A stretch of DNA of 64,000 nucleotides from CAG-411 sp045124315. Its GTDB lineage: Bacteria > Bacillota > Clostridia > Lachnospirales > Lachnospiraceae. The DNA lies in NCBI GenBank assembly GCA_045124315.1, contig JBGVLO010000155.1, positions 12,244-76,243 on the forward strand. Reading direction: 5' to 3'. The position numbers and the translations under genes are program-made. Positions 45,466 to 53,875 of the stretch are shown here, piece by piece. Position 1 is the stretch's first letter, and every line of letters begins with the position of its first letter. The notes under the pieces were generated by a model that did no database searches, had not been told where the DNA came from, and saw nothing but the letters and a program-made list of their open reading frames with translations.

Positions 45466-46539
45466 CTAATCACCAAAACTGATACCCATGTCGCGAATTT
45501 CTTGTATAATATCCATTTCAGGCGATATTCTCTTTAATTTACCTGCTACCTCTTCCAAAGGTACGGCATCAATTCGGTTATTTACGATACAAACCATATA
45601 GCCATACTGTTTTTTTAAGATCAGATTTGCTGCTGCCACACCAAGTCTTGTAGAAAGCACCCGATCAGCGGGACATGGACTTCCACCTCTCTGTGTATGC
45701 CCTGGCACGGTAATACGAATATCCATATTAGTTTTTTCCAAAATTTTATCTGCCAGTTCAAATGCAACCGAAGTATGTTTTTCCATATTCTTTCTTTTTT
45801 CCTTGCGTTCTTTTTTCGTAAGCTGCGCTTCTTCTTTCGATATTGCCCCTTCCGCAACTGCCAAAATCGTAAACTTTTTCCCTTTTGCGGTTCTCTCTTC
45901 TATTGTTTTGATAATACAATCAAGGTCATAGGGAATTTCCGGAATAAGGATTACATCTGCTCCACCTGCCACTCCTGCATATAAGGTCATCCACCCAACC
46001 TTGTGTCCCATCACTTCCACAATAAACACTCTTTTATGAGAAGCGGCTGTGGTGTGTATACAATCAATCACATTGGTAGCTACATCTACTGCACTCTGAA
46101 AACCAAAGGTTTGATCCGTTCCCCAGATATCATTATCAATGGTCTTTGGTAATGTTACAATTTTCAGCCCCCTTTCCCGCAAAAGATTGGCAGTTTTGTG
46201 GGTTCCATTTCCACCCAGAATTACCAGACAGTCCAGTTTGCATTTCTTGTAATTTTCTACCATGGCTTCCACTTTATGAATTCCGTGTTCATCCGGTTCG
46301 CCTATCTGCTTAAAGGGCATTCTGGATGAGCCTAAAATGGTTCCTCCCAGCGTTAATATTCCCGAAAAATCTTTTTCTGATAATTTTTTGTAATTTCCGT
46401 ATATCAACCCTTTATATCCATCTTCGAAACCAATAATCTCCACATCTTTTCCTTTATGAAATAATGTTTTGACCACTCCACGCATGGCTGCATTTAGTGC
46501 CTGACAATCGCCTCCGCTGGTCAACATTCCTACTCTCAA
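45466..46539 (-). CDS. pfkA: 6-phosphofructokinase, mixed-substrate group III type
   Basis: Phosphorylates fructose-6-phosphate in glycolysis. A 357-residue protein with MLTSGGDCQALNAAMRG, GGNGTHKTA (residues 109-117) and PKTIDNDIWGTDQTFG (131-146). The Gly in GGNGT is the ATP-type residue, while Lys132 in PKTID is the residue of PPi-type and group III enzymes; this combination marks group III, usually ATP-dependent. The start is TTG 46539 (AAAGGA upstream), giving the family N-terminus. It lies between a small unknown gene and ppk on the phosphate block, an unusual place for a glycolytic gene. Confidence 0.93.
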   Translation of the reverse strand: MRVGMLTSGGDCQALNAAMRGVVKTLFHKGKDVEIIGFEDGYKGLIYGNYKKLSEKDFSGILTLGGTILGSSRMPFKQIGEPDEHGIHKVEAMVENYKKCKLDCLVILGGNGTHKTANLLRERGLKIVTLPKTIDNDIWGTDQTFGFQSAVDVATNVIDCIHTTAASHKRVFIVEVMGHKVGWMTLYAGVAGGADVILIPEIPYDLDCIIKTIEERTAKGKKFTILAVAEGAISKEEAQLTKKERKEKRKNMEKHTSVAFELADKILEKTNMDIRITVPGHTQRGGSPCPADRVLSTRLGVAAANLILKKQYGYMVCIVNNRIDAVPLEEVAGKLKRISPEMDIIQEIRDMGISFGD

Positions 46540-46574
46540 TGTTTCTCTTTCCTTTCTATTAATAAATGTTGTAA

Positions 46575-46934
46575 CTACACTACTTTTTTTTCCTCTTGCC
46601 CCATATAAGTGGCAATCAGCTGTTTTCTACAAAAATCCAGACATTCTTCAATTTCACGAACGGTATTCCTGCTCCGGGAACATTTGTAGTTCTCACAGGG
46701 AATAAACTCACCATTTCCATTTACAGTTCCCATTTTCTGATAACATCCATTTACCTTGAATAGTTCGAATCCAATTAACCGGTTATTCTTATAATCCCAA
46801 TTATTATAAATATAATACTCTTCTTCTCCACCCGGTCCTTTTACCAGGTAGGAAGGATGCATACTTTTACTCATCTGACAAAATCTCATACCGATCACAA
46901 ATCCTTTCACCCTTCTATATGGGTTATAACTCAA
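46575..46934 (-). CDS. Small protein of unknown function between phoU and pfk
   Basis: I do not recognise this protein (up to 119 residues). It has a compact aromatic core (EEEYYIYNNWDYKNNRLIGF), a Gly/Asn turn (MGTVNGNGEF), and C-terminal Cys residues in ENYKCSRSRN and CLDFCRKQ; no membrane segment. The first codon is TTG at 46934; internal GTG/ATG codons near 46895-46860 are alternatives, so the N-terminus is uncertain. It sits in series with phoU (27 bp) and pfk (35 bp) and is probably co-transcribed. Confidence 0.65.
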   Translation of the reverse strand: MSYNPYRRVKGFVIGMRFCQMSKSMHPSYLVKGPGGEEEYYIYNNWDYKNNRLIGFELFKVNGCYQKMGTVNGNGEFIPCENYKCSRSRNTVREIEECLDFCRKQLIATYMGQEEKKVV

Positions 46935-46961
46935 ATCGAATGTAACAGTTCATCCCTGGCA

Positions 46962-47603
46962 TTACTCTCTTTCACCTGTAATCGAAAAAATCACCCACTC
47001 AGAAATATTTGTGGCATGATCTCCAATACGCTCAAAATATTTCGCAACCATTAACAAATCTGCTGCCTGTTCTCCATATGTGGCATTTTCATGTATCAGC
47101 TGTACCAGCTCATCTTTCACATTTTGGAATAATTGATCCACCACATCATCCCGCTTAATGACCTCTTTCGCCTTTGCTTCGTTTTTTTCCACAAAAGCAT
47201 CTACTGCATTTACAAGCATTTGCATGGTTTCTTTTGCCATTTCCTGAATATGTTCCAGTTTCTTTATGTAAGGCTGCCCAGAAAGTGCAATGGTAATTTC
47301 CGAAATATCTGCCGCATGGTCTCCAATGCGTTCCATGTCCGTGATCATCTTAAGGGCTGCAGAAATCTGTCTTAAATCCTTTGCCACCGGTTGCTGCTGT
47401 AACAATAATTTCAGACATAAATGCTCAATGGAACGCTCCAGACTATCAATGGTGTCATCTTCCTCAATGGCAGTTCGTGCCATTTCCACATTCTGATTCA
47501 CCAGTGCATCTACTGCGTCCGCAATGGCCTGTTCAATCAATGTCCCCATCTGGATCATTTCATTGTTTAACTCTTCCAATTGTCTGTCAAAGCGATTTCT
47601 CAT
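46962..47603 (-). CDS. phoU: Phosphate signalling protein PhoU
   Basis: A 213-residue all-helical protein that links Pst flux to PhoR activity. Two PhoU repeats are seen, each with the metal-binding E/D motif: DMERIGDHAADISE (first) and YFERIGDHATNISEWV (second). GGAGG precedes the ATG. It follows pstB by 12 bp, the standard order. Confidence 0.96.
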   Translation of the reverse strand: MRNRFDRQLEELNNEMIQMGTLIEQAIADAVDALVNQNVEMARTAIEEDDTIDSLERSIEHLCLKLLLQQQPVAKDLRQISAALKMITDMERIGDHAADISEITIALSGQPYIKKLEHIQEMAKETMQMLVNAVDAFVEKNEAKAKEVIKRDDVVDQLFQNVKDELVQLIHENATYGEQAADLLMVAKYFERIGDHATNISEWVIFSITGERE

Positions 47604-47615
47604 ACTTTCCTCCTA

Positions 47616-48365
47616 TCAACCAAAACGTCCGGTAATGTAATCTTCTGTTCGTTTGTCCTTTGGCATAGAAAACAGTTGCTCGGTTTCCCCATATTCCACC
47701 ATTTTTCCCAATAAGAAAAATGCAGTGTTATCTGAAATACGCGTAGCCTGTTGCATATTGTGTGTCACCATGACAATGGTGTAATCTTTTTTTAATTCCA
47801 AAGCAAGCTCCTCAATCTTAGAAGTAGAGATTGGATCCAGTGCAGAGGTTGGTTCGTCCATTAAAAGAACCTCCGGCTCTACTGCCAATGCTCTGGCAAT
47901 ACAAAGTCTCTGTTGTTGTCCACCAGATAAACCTATGGCAGATTTCTTCAATCGGTCTTTCACTTCATCCCAAATGGCAGCTTGACGAAGTGATTTTTCC
48001 ACAATGTTATCCAATGTCTCTTTTTTTCGAATTCCATGGGTTCTTGGCCCATAGGCAATGTTGTCATACACACTCATAGGAAAAGGATTGGGATTCTGAA
48101 ATACCATACCTACCCTTTTTCTTAGTAGATTGATATCCATGTCTCCATAAATATCTTCTCCATCCAAAGTGACATTTCCGGTAATTTTACACCCCTCTAC
48201 CAAATCATTCATTCGGTTTAGGGATTTTAAAAATGTGGATTTTCCACAACCGGATGGTCCAATAAATGCAGTAATTTCTTTTTCCGGAATATCCATCTCA
48301 ATATCCTTTAGGGCATGAAACTGATCATAATATAAATTAAGTTGTTCAATTTTAAACTTACTCAC
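47616..48365 (-). CDS. pstB: Phosphate ABC transporter ATP-binding protein
   Basis: A 249-residue ATPase of the Pst importer. Walker A GPSGCGKST, signature LSGGQQQRLC, Walker B VLLMDEPTSALD, H-loop VTHNM. The PstB hallmarks SLNRMNDL and FQNPNPFPMSVYDNIAYG are present. The start is GTG 48365 with AGGAGG 8 nt upstream. It works with PstA and PstC. Confidence 0.97.
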   Translation of the reverse strand: MSKFKIEQLNLYYDQFHALKDIEMDIPEKEITAFIGPSGCGKSTFLKSLNRMNDLVEGCKITGNVTLDGEDIYGDMDINLLRKRVGMVFQNPNPFPMSVYDNIAYGPRTHGIRKKETLDNIVEKSLRQAAIWDEVKDRLKKSAIGLSGGQQQRLCIARALAVEPEVLLMDEPTSALDPISTSKIEELALELKKDYTIVMVTHNMQQATRISDNTAFFLLGKMVEYGETEQLFSMPKDKRTEDYITGRFG

Positions 48366-48399
48366 AACTGCGTCCTCCTAACTATTCCTTTGTTTCAAT

Positions 48400-49323
48400 C
48401 TATGCTCCCGTACTGGCTTTTTTCAATTTATTTGCCAGACGGTCAGAAAGAAAGTTGATACCGATCACCACGACAAGTAGCACTACAGCCGTAGCAAATG
48501 CCTCATTTGTATGAAGTCCTTCTTTCGATAAGTTGTACATGTGCACGGACAAGGTTCTGGTAGAGTCAAACACACTATTTGGTATCTCTGCAATACTACC
48601 TGCAGTATAAATTAGGGCTGCTGTTTCCCCTACGATACGACCAATGGCCAATATGACACCGGAAAGAATACCGGGAATTGCACTGGGAAGTACCACGCGA
48701 AAAACGGTTCGAAGCTTTCCTGCACCTAGTCCAAAACTTCCCTGACAATAGGAATCCGGCACCGCAAGGAGAGCCTCTTCCGTTGTCCTCATCACTACCG
48801 GCAGAACCATAATCGCCAGTGTAAAGGCTCCGGATAGTAAGGATAATCTCCATTTCAATGCAGTTACAAAAAATAGAGCACCAAACAAGCCGTATATGAT
48901 CGACGGAATTCCTGTTAGTGTTTCTGCAGTCAGGCGTACAATTCCTACCAGTTTATTTCCTTTTTTTGCATATTCCACCAGATATATGGCAGAAAAAATA
49001 CCGATTGGAACAGACACCAGCAGAGATAATACGGTCATAAGCAACGTATTGATCAAAGACGGTAACATGGACACATTTTCTGATGTATAATTCCAGGAAA
49101 ATAAAGATGGTTGTAAATGTGGTATGCCTTGCACCAAAATATATAGGATCAAATAACCCAAGGTTCCTATAGTAAAAATAATTGCAGCCATAACCAGCAG
49201 AAATATAAGGGCGGAACCTGGATGTTTTTTATAACTGGCTATCTTTTGTGACAGGCTTCTCTGGTTAATTCCCTGTACTTCGCTTTCTTTTAATTGTACT
49301 TGGCTTTCTTTTATTGCATCCAT
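48400..49323 (-). CDS. pstA: Phosphate ABC transporter permease
   Basis: A 307-residue membrane protein with six helices after a 30-residue cytoplasmic lead. The EAA-like loop TTEEALLAVPDSYCQGSFGL and IPSIIYGLFG identify PstA. It begins 3 bp after pstC, so the two are translationally coupled. Confidence 0.96.
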   Translation of the reverse strand: MDAIKESQVQLKESEVQGINQRSLSQKIASYKKHPGSALIFLLVMAAIIFTIGTLGYLILYILVQGIPHLQPSLFSWNYTSENVSMLPSLINTLLMTVLSLLVSVPIGIFSAIYLVEYAKKGNKLVGIVRLTAETLTGIPSIIYGLFGALFFVTALKWRLSLLSGAFTLAIMVLPVVMRTTEEALLAVPDSYCQGSFGLGAGKLRTVFRVVLPSAIPGILSGVILAIGRIVGETAALIYTAGSIAEIPNSVFDSTRTLSVHMYNLSKEGLHTNEAFATAVVLLVVVIGINFLSDRLANKLKKASTGA

Positions 49324-49326
49324 AAA

Positions 49327-50178
49327 TTATTCCACCGCCTTTCGTTTCAATATGGAAAATGACAAGTTAATAATAAGAATAAACACAAACAGCACCACAC
49401 CGGTTGCGATCAACACTTCTCTGTGCATTCCGGTTGCGTATCCCATTTCCATTACAATGTTAGAAGTCAATGTACGAACACCCTTTAATACACCTTTTGG
49501 CATTCTTGCCTGATTACCGGCTACCATAATTACCGCCATGGTCTCACCGATGGCTCTTCCCATACCCAGAATCACACCTGCTAAAATTCCGGATTTTGCA
49601 GCCGGCAATACGACACAAAACACACTTCTCTCATGAGTTGCTCCTAAGGCAAGAGAGCCCTGATAATACTTTTCCGTAACCGCCCGGATAGAAGTTTCCG
49701 ATACATTGATAATGGTAGGCAATATCATTAGCCCCAACAGAACAGATGCCGTTAACATACTGTTTCCATTTCCACCAAATAATTCTCTCGTCATAGGAAC
49801 CAATACACACAGTCCGAAAAATCCATATACAACCGAAGGAATTCCTGCCATTAAATTGATTCCTGCTTTTAATGGTGGGTAGATACATTTCGGACAGAAC
49901 TTTGCCATAAAGGCAGCTGACAGGATGCCAACCGGCACCCCCAGCAACATAGCTCCAGCTGTCACATAAATACTTCCCATGATCATAGGCAAGATACCAA
50001 AGATTTGATTTCCCGGTCTCCAATTTACACCAGTGAGAAATTTACCCAAACCCACTTTGTGTATGGCAGGTACGCCATTGAGAAACAAAAAGATACAGAT
50101 CAATGCCACCGCCACGATAGATATACACGCCGCCATTAGAAATAAATACTCCATGGCTTTTTCTTTGAATTTCGTCAT
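49327..50178 (-). CDS. pstC: Phosphate ABC transporter permease
   Basis: A 283-residue, six-helix membrane subunit pairing with PstA. Loop SVSETSIRAVTEKYYQGSLA-like text (seen as ETSIRAVTEKYYQGSLALG) and GIPSVVYGFFG are typical. GGAG upstream of ATG 50178; 18 bp after pstS. Confidence 0.96.
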   Translation of the reverse strand: MTKFKEKAMEYLFLMAACISIVAVALICIFLFLNGVPAIHKVGLGKFLTGVNWRPGNQIFGILPMIMGSIYVTAGAMLLGVPVGILSAAFMAKFCPKCIYPPLKAGINLMAGIPSVVYGFFGLCVLVPMTRELFGGNGNSMLTASVLLGLMILPTIINVSETSIRAVTEKYYQGSLALGATHERSVFCVVLPAAKSGILAGVILGMGRAIGETMAVIMVAGNQARMPKGVLKGVRTLTSNIVMEMGYATGMHREVLIATGVVLFVFILIINLSFSILKRKAVE

Positions 50179-50196
50179 TGTCCTCTTCTCCTCGAA

Positions 50197-51090
50197 TTAT
50201 TGCAATTCCGACCAATCTGTTATGGTTCCACAAAATACGTCCTTAATCTGATCTTTTGAAAGCTCTTCTACTTCATTTGCAGGATTTACGATCACAACAA
50301 TTCCATCCATAGCGATTGCCGTAGCGTTAAGACCATTTGCTGCTTCTTCCTCGCTCAATTCTCTGGATGCCATACCAAGGTCACAGATTCCCTCTGTAAC
50401 AGAATTTACACCAGTTGTAGAATCGCTTTCCTGAATTTCAATTTCCACTTCTGTATTCACCTTAATATAAGCTTCTTTCAATTTTTCCATTACAGGTGTC
50501 ACAGAAGATGAGCCTGCTACAACAATTTTTCCGGTCGCTCCATTGCTCATAAATTCTCCGGTATTTTCCACTTCAATATAGCCATTTGCAGCGATGACTT
50601 CCTGACCTTCTGCACTCATAATAAAGTCTAAAAAGTCCTTGGACGCATCGTTAATCTCATCCTTGGTCACCACATTAAACGGTCTGGCCAAAGTATAGCT
50701 TCCATTGTTAATATTCTCTGCTGTTGCTTCTACTCCATCCACTTTAATCCCTTTCACCTCATCACTCATGGAACCTAAAGAAATATATCCAATGGAGTTT
50801 TCATCTCCTTTTACGGTAGTTATGACAATTTCTGTACTGTTAACAACTACAGCTTCATCTGTGGTATTATCGATTTTATTTCCATCTGCATCCTTTTCCT
50901 GTACACCTGTCAATTCCACAAATGCACCTCTTGTTCCTGATCCATCTTCTCTTGATACTACGGAAATTTCTTTAGATGCTCCCGATGAATCAGTAGCTGC
51001 CGAATTTTTGTCTCCACAACCGCTGAACATTCCTACTGCCAATACCACACTCAGTGCTAATCCCATTGCTTTTCTTGTTTTCTTCATCAT
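50197..51090 (-). CDS. pstS: Phosphate-binding lipoprotein
   Basis: A 297-residue solute-binding lipoprotein of the Pst importer. Lipobox FSGC (Cys about 25) after MMKKTRKAMGLALSVVLAVG. The phosphate-binding loops are recognisable: VVAGSSSVTPVME (phosphate contact loop), SDSTTGVNSV, and SREDGSGTRGAFVEL. Interestingly the domain order reads with SREDGSGTRG first, as in the shorter Clostridial PstS. AAGGAGG precedes the start. First gene of the operon; three TTTACAT boxes lie 100-150 bp upstream. Confidence 0.95.
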   Translation of the reverse strand: MMKKTRKAMGLALSVVLAVGMFSGCGDKNSAATDSSGASKEISVVSREDGSGTRGAFVELTGVQEKDADGNKIDNTTDEAVVVNSTEIVITTVKGDENSIGYISLGSMSDEVKGIKVDGVEATAENINNGSYTLARPFNVVTKDEINDASKDFLDFIMSAEGQEVIAANGYIEVENTGEFMSNGATGKIVVAGSSSVTPVMEKLKEAYIKVNTEVEIEIQESDSTTGVNSVTEGICDLGMASRELSEEEAANGLNATAIAMDGIVVIVNPANEVEELSKDQIKDVFCGTITDWSELQ

Positions 51091-51192
51091 AATAAATAAT
51101 CCTCCTTAAATTGGTTTACTGTAACTATTTTCCTACTCCCATGTAAGTTCTACTACCGTCTGCTGGTAAAGTTTTAGTAAAATGCAGGTAAT

Positions 51193-51233
51193 TTTACATA
51201 GATTTTACATAAGTTCTATTTTAGATTTTACAT
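51193..51233. promoter_or_regulatory. Pho-box-like direct repeats between the divergent phosphate operons
   Basis: TTTACAT occurs at 51193-51199, 51204-51210 and 51227-51233, spacing 11 and 23 bp. This matches the TT(A/T)ACA-type direct repeats with 11-bp period bound by Gram-positive PhoP. The boxes point toward the Na/Pi transporter gene and lie between it and pstS, so they could serve both. Confidence 0.7.
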
Positions 51234-51280
51234 TGTAATGCTATACTAAAATATGAATAAAGTAGTGATTTTCAACATTA

Positions 51281-51325
51281 TGATATTGGGTTCAAAAAGT
51301 ATTTTGACTTTTGACCCTGGTATCA
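51281..51325. repeat. Family-3 element, minimal 45-bp form
   Basis: TGATATTGGGTTCAAAAAGT at the left and, inverted, TGATACCAGGGTCAAAAGTC at the right are almost joined. These are the two ends of the 15720-15923 element without an interior. It ends 53 bp before the transporter start. Confidence 0.7.
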
Positions 51326-51377
51326 TGTTATGGTAGAATGGAATCATTACAGATCAACGAAAGGAACGATTTTTAAA

Positions 51378-53186
51378 ATGGACATTTTTAGTGTATTGAC
51401 AATGATTGGAGGCCTCTCCCTCTTCCTTTATGGAATGAATACCATGGGGGATGGACTTGCAAGACTGGCTGGTGGAAAGCTGGAACGAATATTAGAAAAA
51501 CTGACTTCAAAACGAATCTTTGCAGTCCTTCTCGGTGCCGCCGTAACTGCAGTGATCCAGTCCTCTTCTGCTACTACAGTTATGGTAGTAGGATTTGTAA
51601 ACTCCGGTATCATGCACTTACAACAGGCTGTAGGTATTATTATGGGTGCCAATATCGGAACTACTATTACTTCCTGGTTACTGTCTCTAACAGGAATTGA
51701 AGGAGATTCTATCTTTATGCAGCTTTTAAAGCCATCTTCCTTCTCACCCGTGCTTGCAGCCATTGGTATTCTTCTTACTATGACCAGCAAACACAACAAT
51801 CGAAAAAAAGAGATTGGAACCATTTTTTTAGGATTCGCCGTTTTGATGTTTGGTATGGAAACCATGAGTTCCGCCGTTACTCCATTAGCTGACAATCCGA
51901 AATTTACCGGTATCCTCACCGCATTTTCCAACCCGATTCTTGGACTGATCGCAGGTACAGTCCTAACTGCTGTCATTCAGTCCTCATCTGCATCGGTTGG
52001 TATCCTACAGGCACTTTGTAATACAGGGGCAGTTCCATTCTCAACCGCTTTACCTATTATTATGGGACAGAATATTGGAACTTGCGTCACTGCATTGCTC
52101 TCTTCCATTGGTGCCAATAAAAATGCAAAGCGAGCTTCTATGATTCATTTATACTTTAACTTAATCGGAACCGTTATTTTCATGGTTGTGTTCTACAGCT
52201 TGAACTCTGTGGTTCATTTTGCATTTATGAACAGCTCTGCAAACGCTGCAGGCATTGCGGTTCTCCACAGTTTGTTTAATGTGGGATGTGCCGCCTTGCT
52301 GTTCCCATTTGCAAATCTGCTTGTAAAGCTTGCAACCTTTACCATTAAGGATAAGGATTCTGATGAAACAGCAGAAACTGATGCTTCCATGGATGAAACA
52401 ATTGTTACTGCATTGGATGAGCGTTTCCTGGATCAGCCGGCATTTGCCATGGAGCTTTGTAGAAATGCAGCAAAAGATATGATTCTAGAAGTAAAAGAAG
52501 CTCTTCTTCTTTCGTTGGAATTATTTCCTTCCTACGATCAGGAAAAAGCAGATAAAGTATTACTTTTAGAAAAACGAGTGGACTCCTATGATGATCTTCT
52601 TGGTTCCTATCTTGTAAAACTTTCCAGCAAGTCGTTGACAAAAGACGACAGTCAGAGTCTTTCTTTACTGTTACACACATTAAATGACTTTGAGCGTGTC
52701 TCTGACCATGCGGTAAATTTAGTAGAAGAAATTCAACTTATGCATGAAAATAACATGAATTTCTCAGATCGGGCGAAAGAAGAAATGCAGGTACTAATCC
52801 GCGCCATCCGAGATATTACAGAAAAGACAATACAGGTCTTTATCGATCACGATTTGGAGGGGGCGACTCATATTGAACCGTTAGAGGAAATCGTAGACGG
52901 ATTAACCAAGTCCATCAAACAGAGACACATTCGCCGACTCAAGAAAGGAACCTGCACGATTATGCTTGGCATTCCTTTGGAAAATATGTTGACGGATTTA
53001 GAGCGTATTTCCGACCATTATTCCAATATTGCAGTCAGTCTTATTGAAATTGCAAAAGATAACTACGAGACACATGAATACATTGACAGACTTAGCATGG
53101 ATGAAAATGAAGCTTTTCGCAAAGAATGTGTATTTCTTAAGTCAATCTATGCACTTCCAGAAAAGAACGAAACTGCAAACGCATAA
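51378..53186 (+). CDS. Na+/phosphate cotransporter with C-terminal PhoU-like domain
   Basis: A 602-residue NptA/YjbB-type transporter. Two inverted Na_Pi_cotrans repeats carry the QSSSATT motif (AVIQSSSATTVMVVG) and its partner (AVIQSSSASVGIL). The cytoplasmic C-terminus (about 370-590) has PhoU-like repeats with FERVSDHAVNLVEE and LERISDHYSNIAVS. ATG 51378 begins the family N-terminus MDIFSVLTMIGGLSLFLYGM; a longer reading to 51330 would be translated from repeat DNA. It is followed 21 bp later by the PhoP-like regulator, forming an operon. May import or export Pi. Confidence 0.92.
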   Translation: MDIFSVLTMIGGLSLFLYGMNTMGDGLARLAGGKLERILEKLTSKRIFAVLLGAAVTAVIQSSSATTVMVVGFVNSGIMHLQQAVGIIMGANIGTTITSWLLSLTGIEGDSIFMQLLKPSSFSPVLAAIGILLTMTSKHNNRKKEIGTIFLGFAVLMFGMETMSSAVTPLADNPKFTGILTAFSNPILGLIAGTVLTAVIQSSSASVGILQALCNTGAVPFSTALPIIMGQNIGTCVTALLSSIGANKNAKRASMIHLYFNLIGTVIFMVVFYSLNSVVHFAFMNSSANAAGIAVLHSLFNVGCAALLFPFANLLVKLATFTIKDKDSDETAETDASMDETIVTALDERFLDQPAFAMELCRNAAKDMILEVKEALLLSLELFPSYDQEKADKVLLLEKRVDSYDDLLGSYLVKLSSKSLTKDDSQSLSLLLHTLNDFERVSDHAVNLVEEIQLMHENNMNFSDRAKEEMQVLIRAIRDITEKTIQVFIDHDLEGATHIEPLEEIVDGLTKSIKQRHIRRLKKGTCTIMLGIPLENMLTDLERISDHYSNIAVSLIEIAKDNYETHEYIDRLSMDENEAFRKECVFLKSIYALPEKNETANA

Positions 53187-53206
53187 ATATAGAAAGCAGG
53201 GAAAGC

Positions 53207-53875
53207 ATGGCACTTATATATATAGTTGAAGATGATAATAGCATTCGGGAAATCGAGGAATTCGCTCTAAAAAATGCAGGTCACCAGGTGATGAGCTTCG
53301 AAAATGGGAAAGACTTTTTTTCCAAATTGGAACATAAACTTCCGGATCTGATTTTATTAGATCTGATGCTGCCAGATCAAAGTGGAAATGACATTGTTAA
53401 GAAATTGCGACAACGATCTGCTACAAAGAGGATACCGGTTATCATGGTAACTGCAAAAACAACGGAACTAGACTTAATAAAAGGCTTAGAAGACGGAGCT
53501 GACGACTATATAAAGAAACCATTTTCCGTTATGGAGCTCATCTCCCGGGTGAAAGCTTTACTGCGCAGAACCCAGGATGACGATTCTTCTGTTTTTTCTA
53601 TTGATGTTCTGAAGCTGGATAACACCAAACACAAAGTTACCGTAGAGAACCAGCCCATTGAACTTACCTTTAAAGAATATGAGCTGTTACTCTATCTTAT
53701 GCGACATCAGGGTCAGGTGCTTTCCAGAGAAATGATCATGAACCGGGTGTGGAGTACGGATTATGAAGGCGAATCCCGTACTCTGGACATGCATATTAAA
53801 ACCTTGCGACATAAGCTTGGAAATGCAGGAAATAAAATCCGCACCATAAGAAATGTGGGGTATGTGATCGAATGA
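53207..53875 (+). CDS. phoP: OmpR/PhoB-family response regulator
   Basis: A 222-residue transcription factor: receiver with D9/D10, phospho-acceptor D52 (LILLDLMLPD) and the Lys in YIKKPF near 104, then a Trans_reg_C winged helix (about 130-222) with ELTFKEYELLLYLMRH and RTLDMHIKTLRHKLG. Position between a phosphate transporter and a PhoR-like kinase, opposite pst, makes it the likely phosphate regulator. The gene symbol is by context. Confidence 0.93.
   Translation: MALIYIVEDDNSIREIEEFALKNAGHQVMSFENGKDFFSKLEHKLPDLILLDLMLPDQSGNDIVKKLRQRSATKRIPVIMVTAKTTELDLIKGLEDGADDYIKKPFSVMELISRVKALLRRTQDDDSSVFSIDVLKLDNTKHKVTVENQPIELTFKEYELLLYLMRHQGQVLSREMIMNRVWSTDYEGESRTLDMHIKTLRHKLGNAGNKIRTIRNVGYVIE

Noticed and set aside
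45396..45476. Longer ppk start overlapping pfk
   Set aside because: The extra 27 residues do not resemble Ppk and lack a ribosome site; ATG 45395 has AAAGGA at good spacing.
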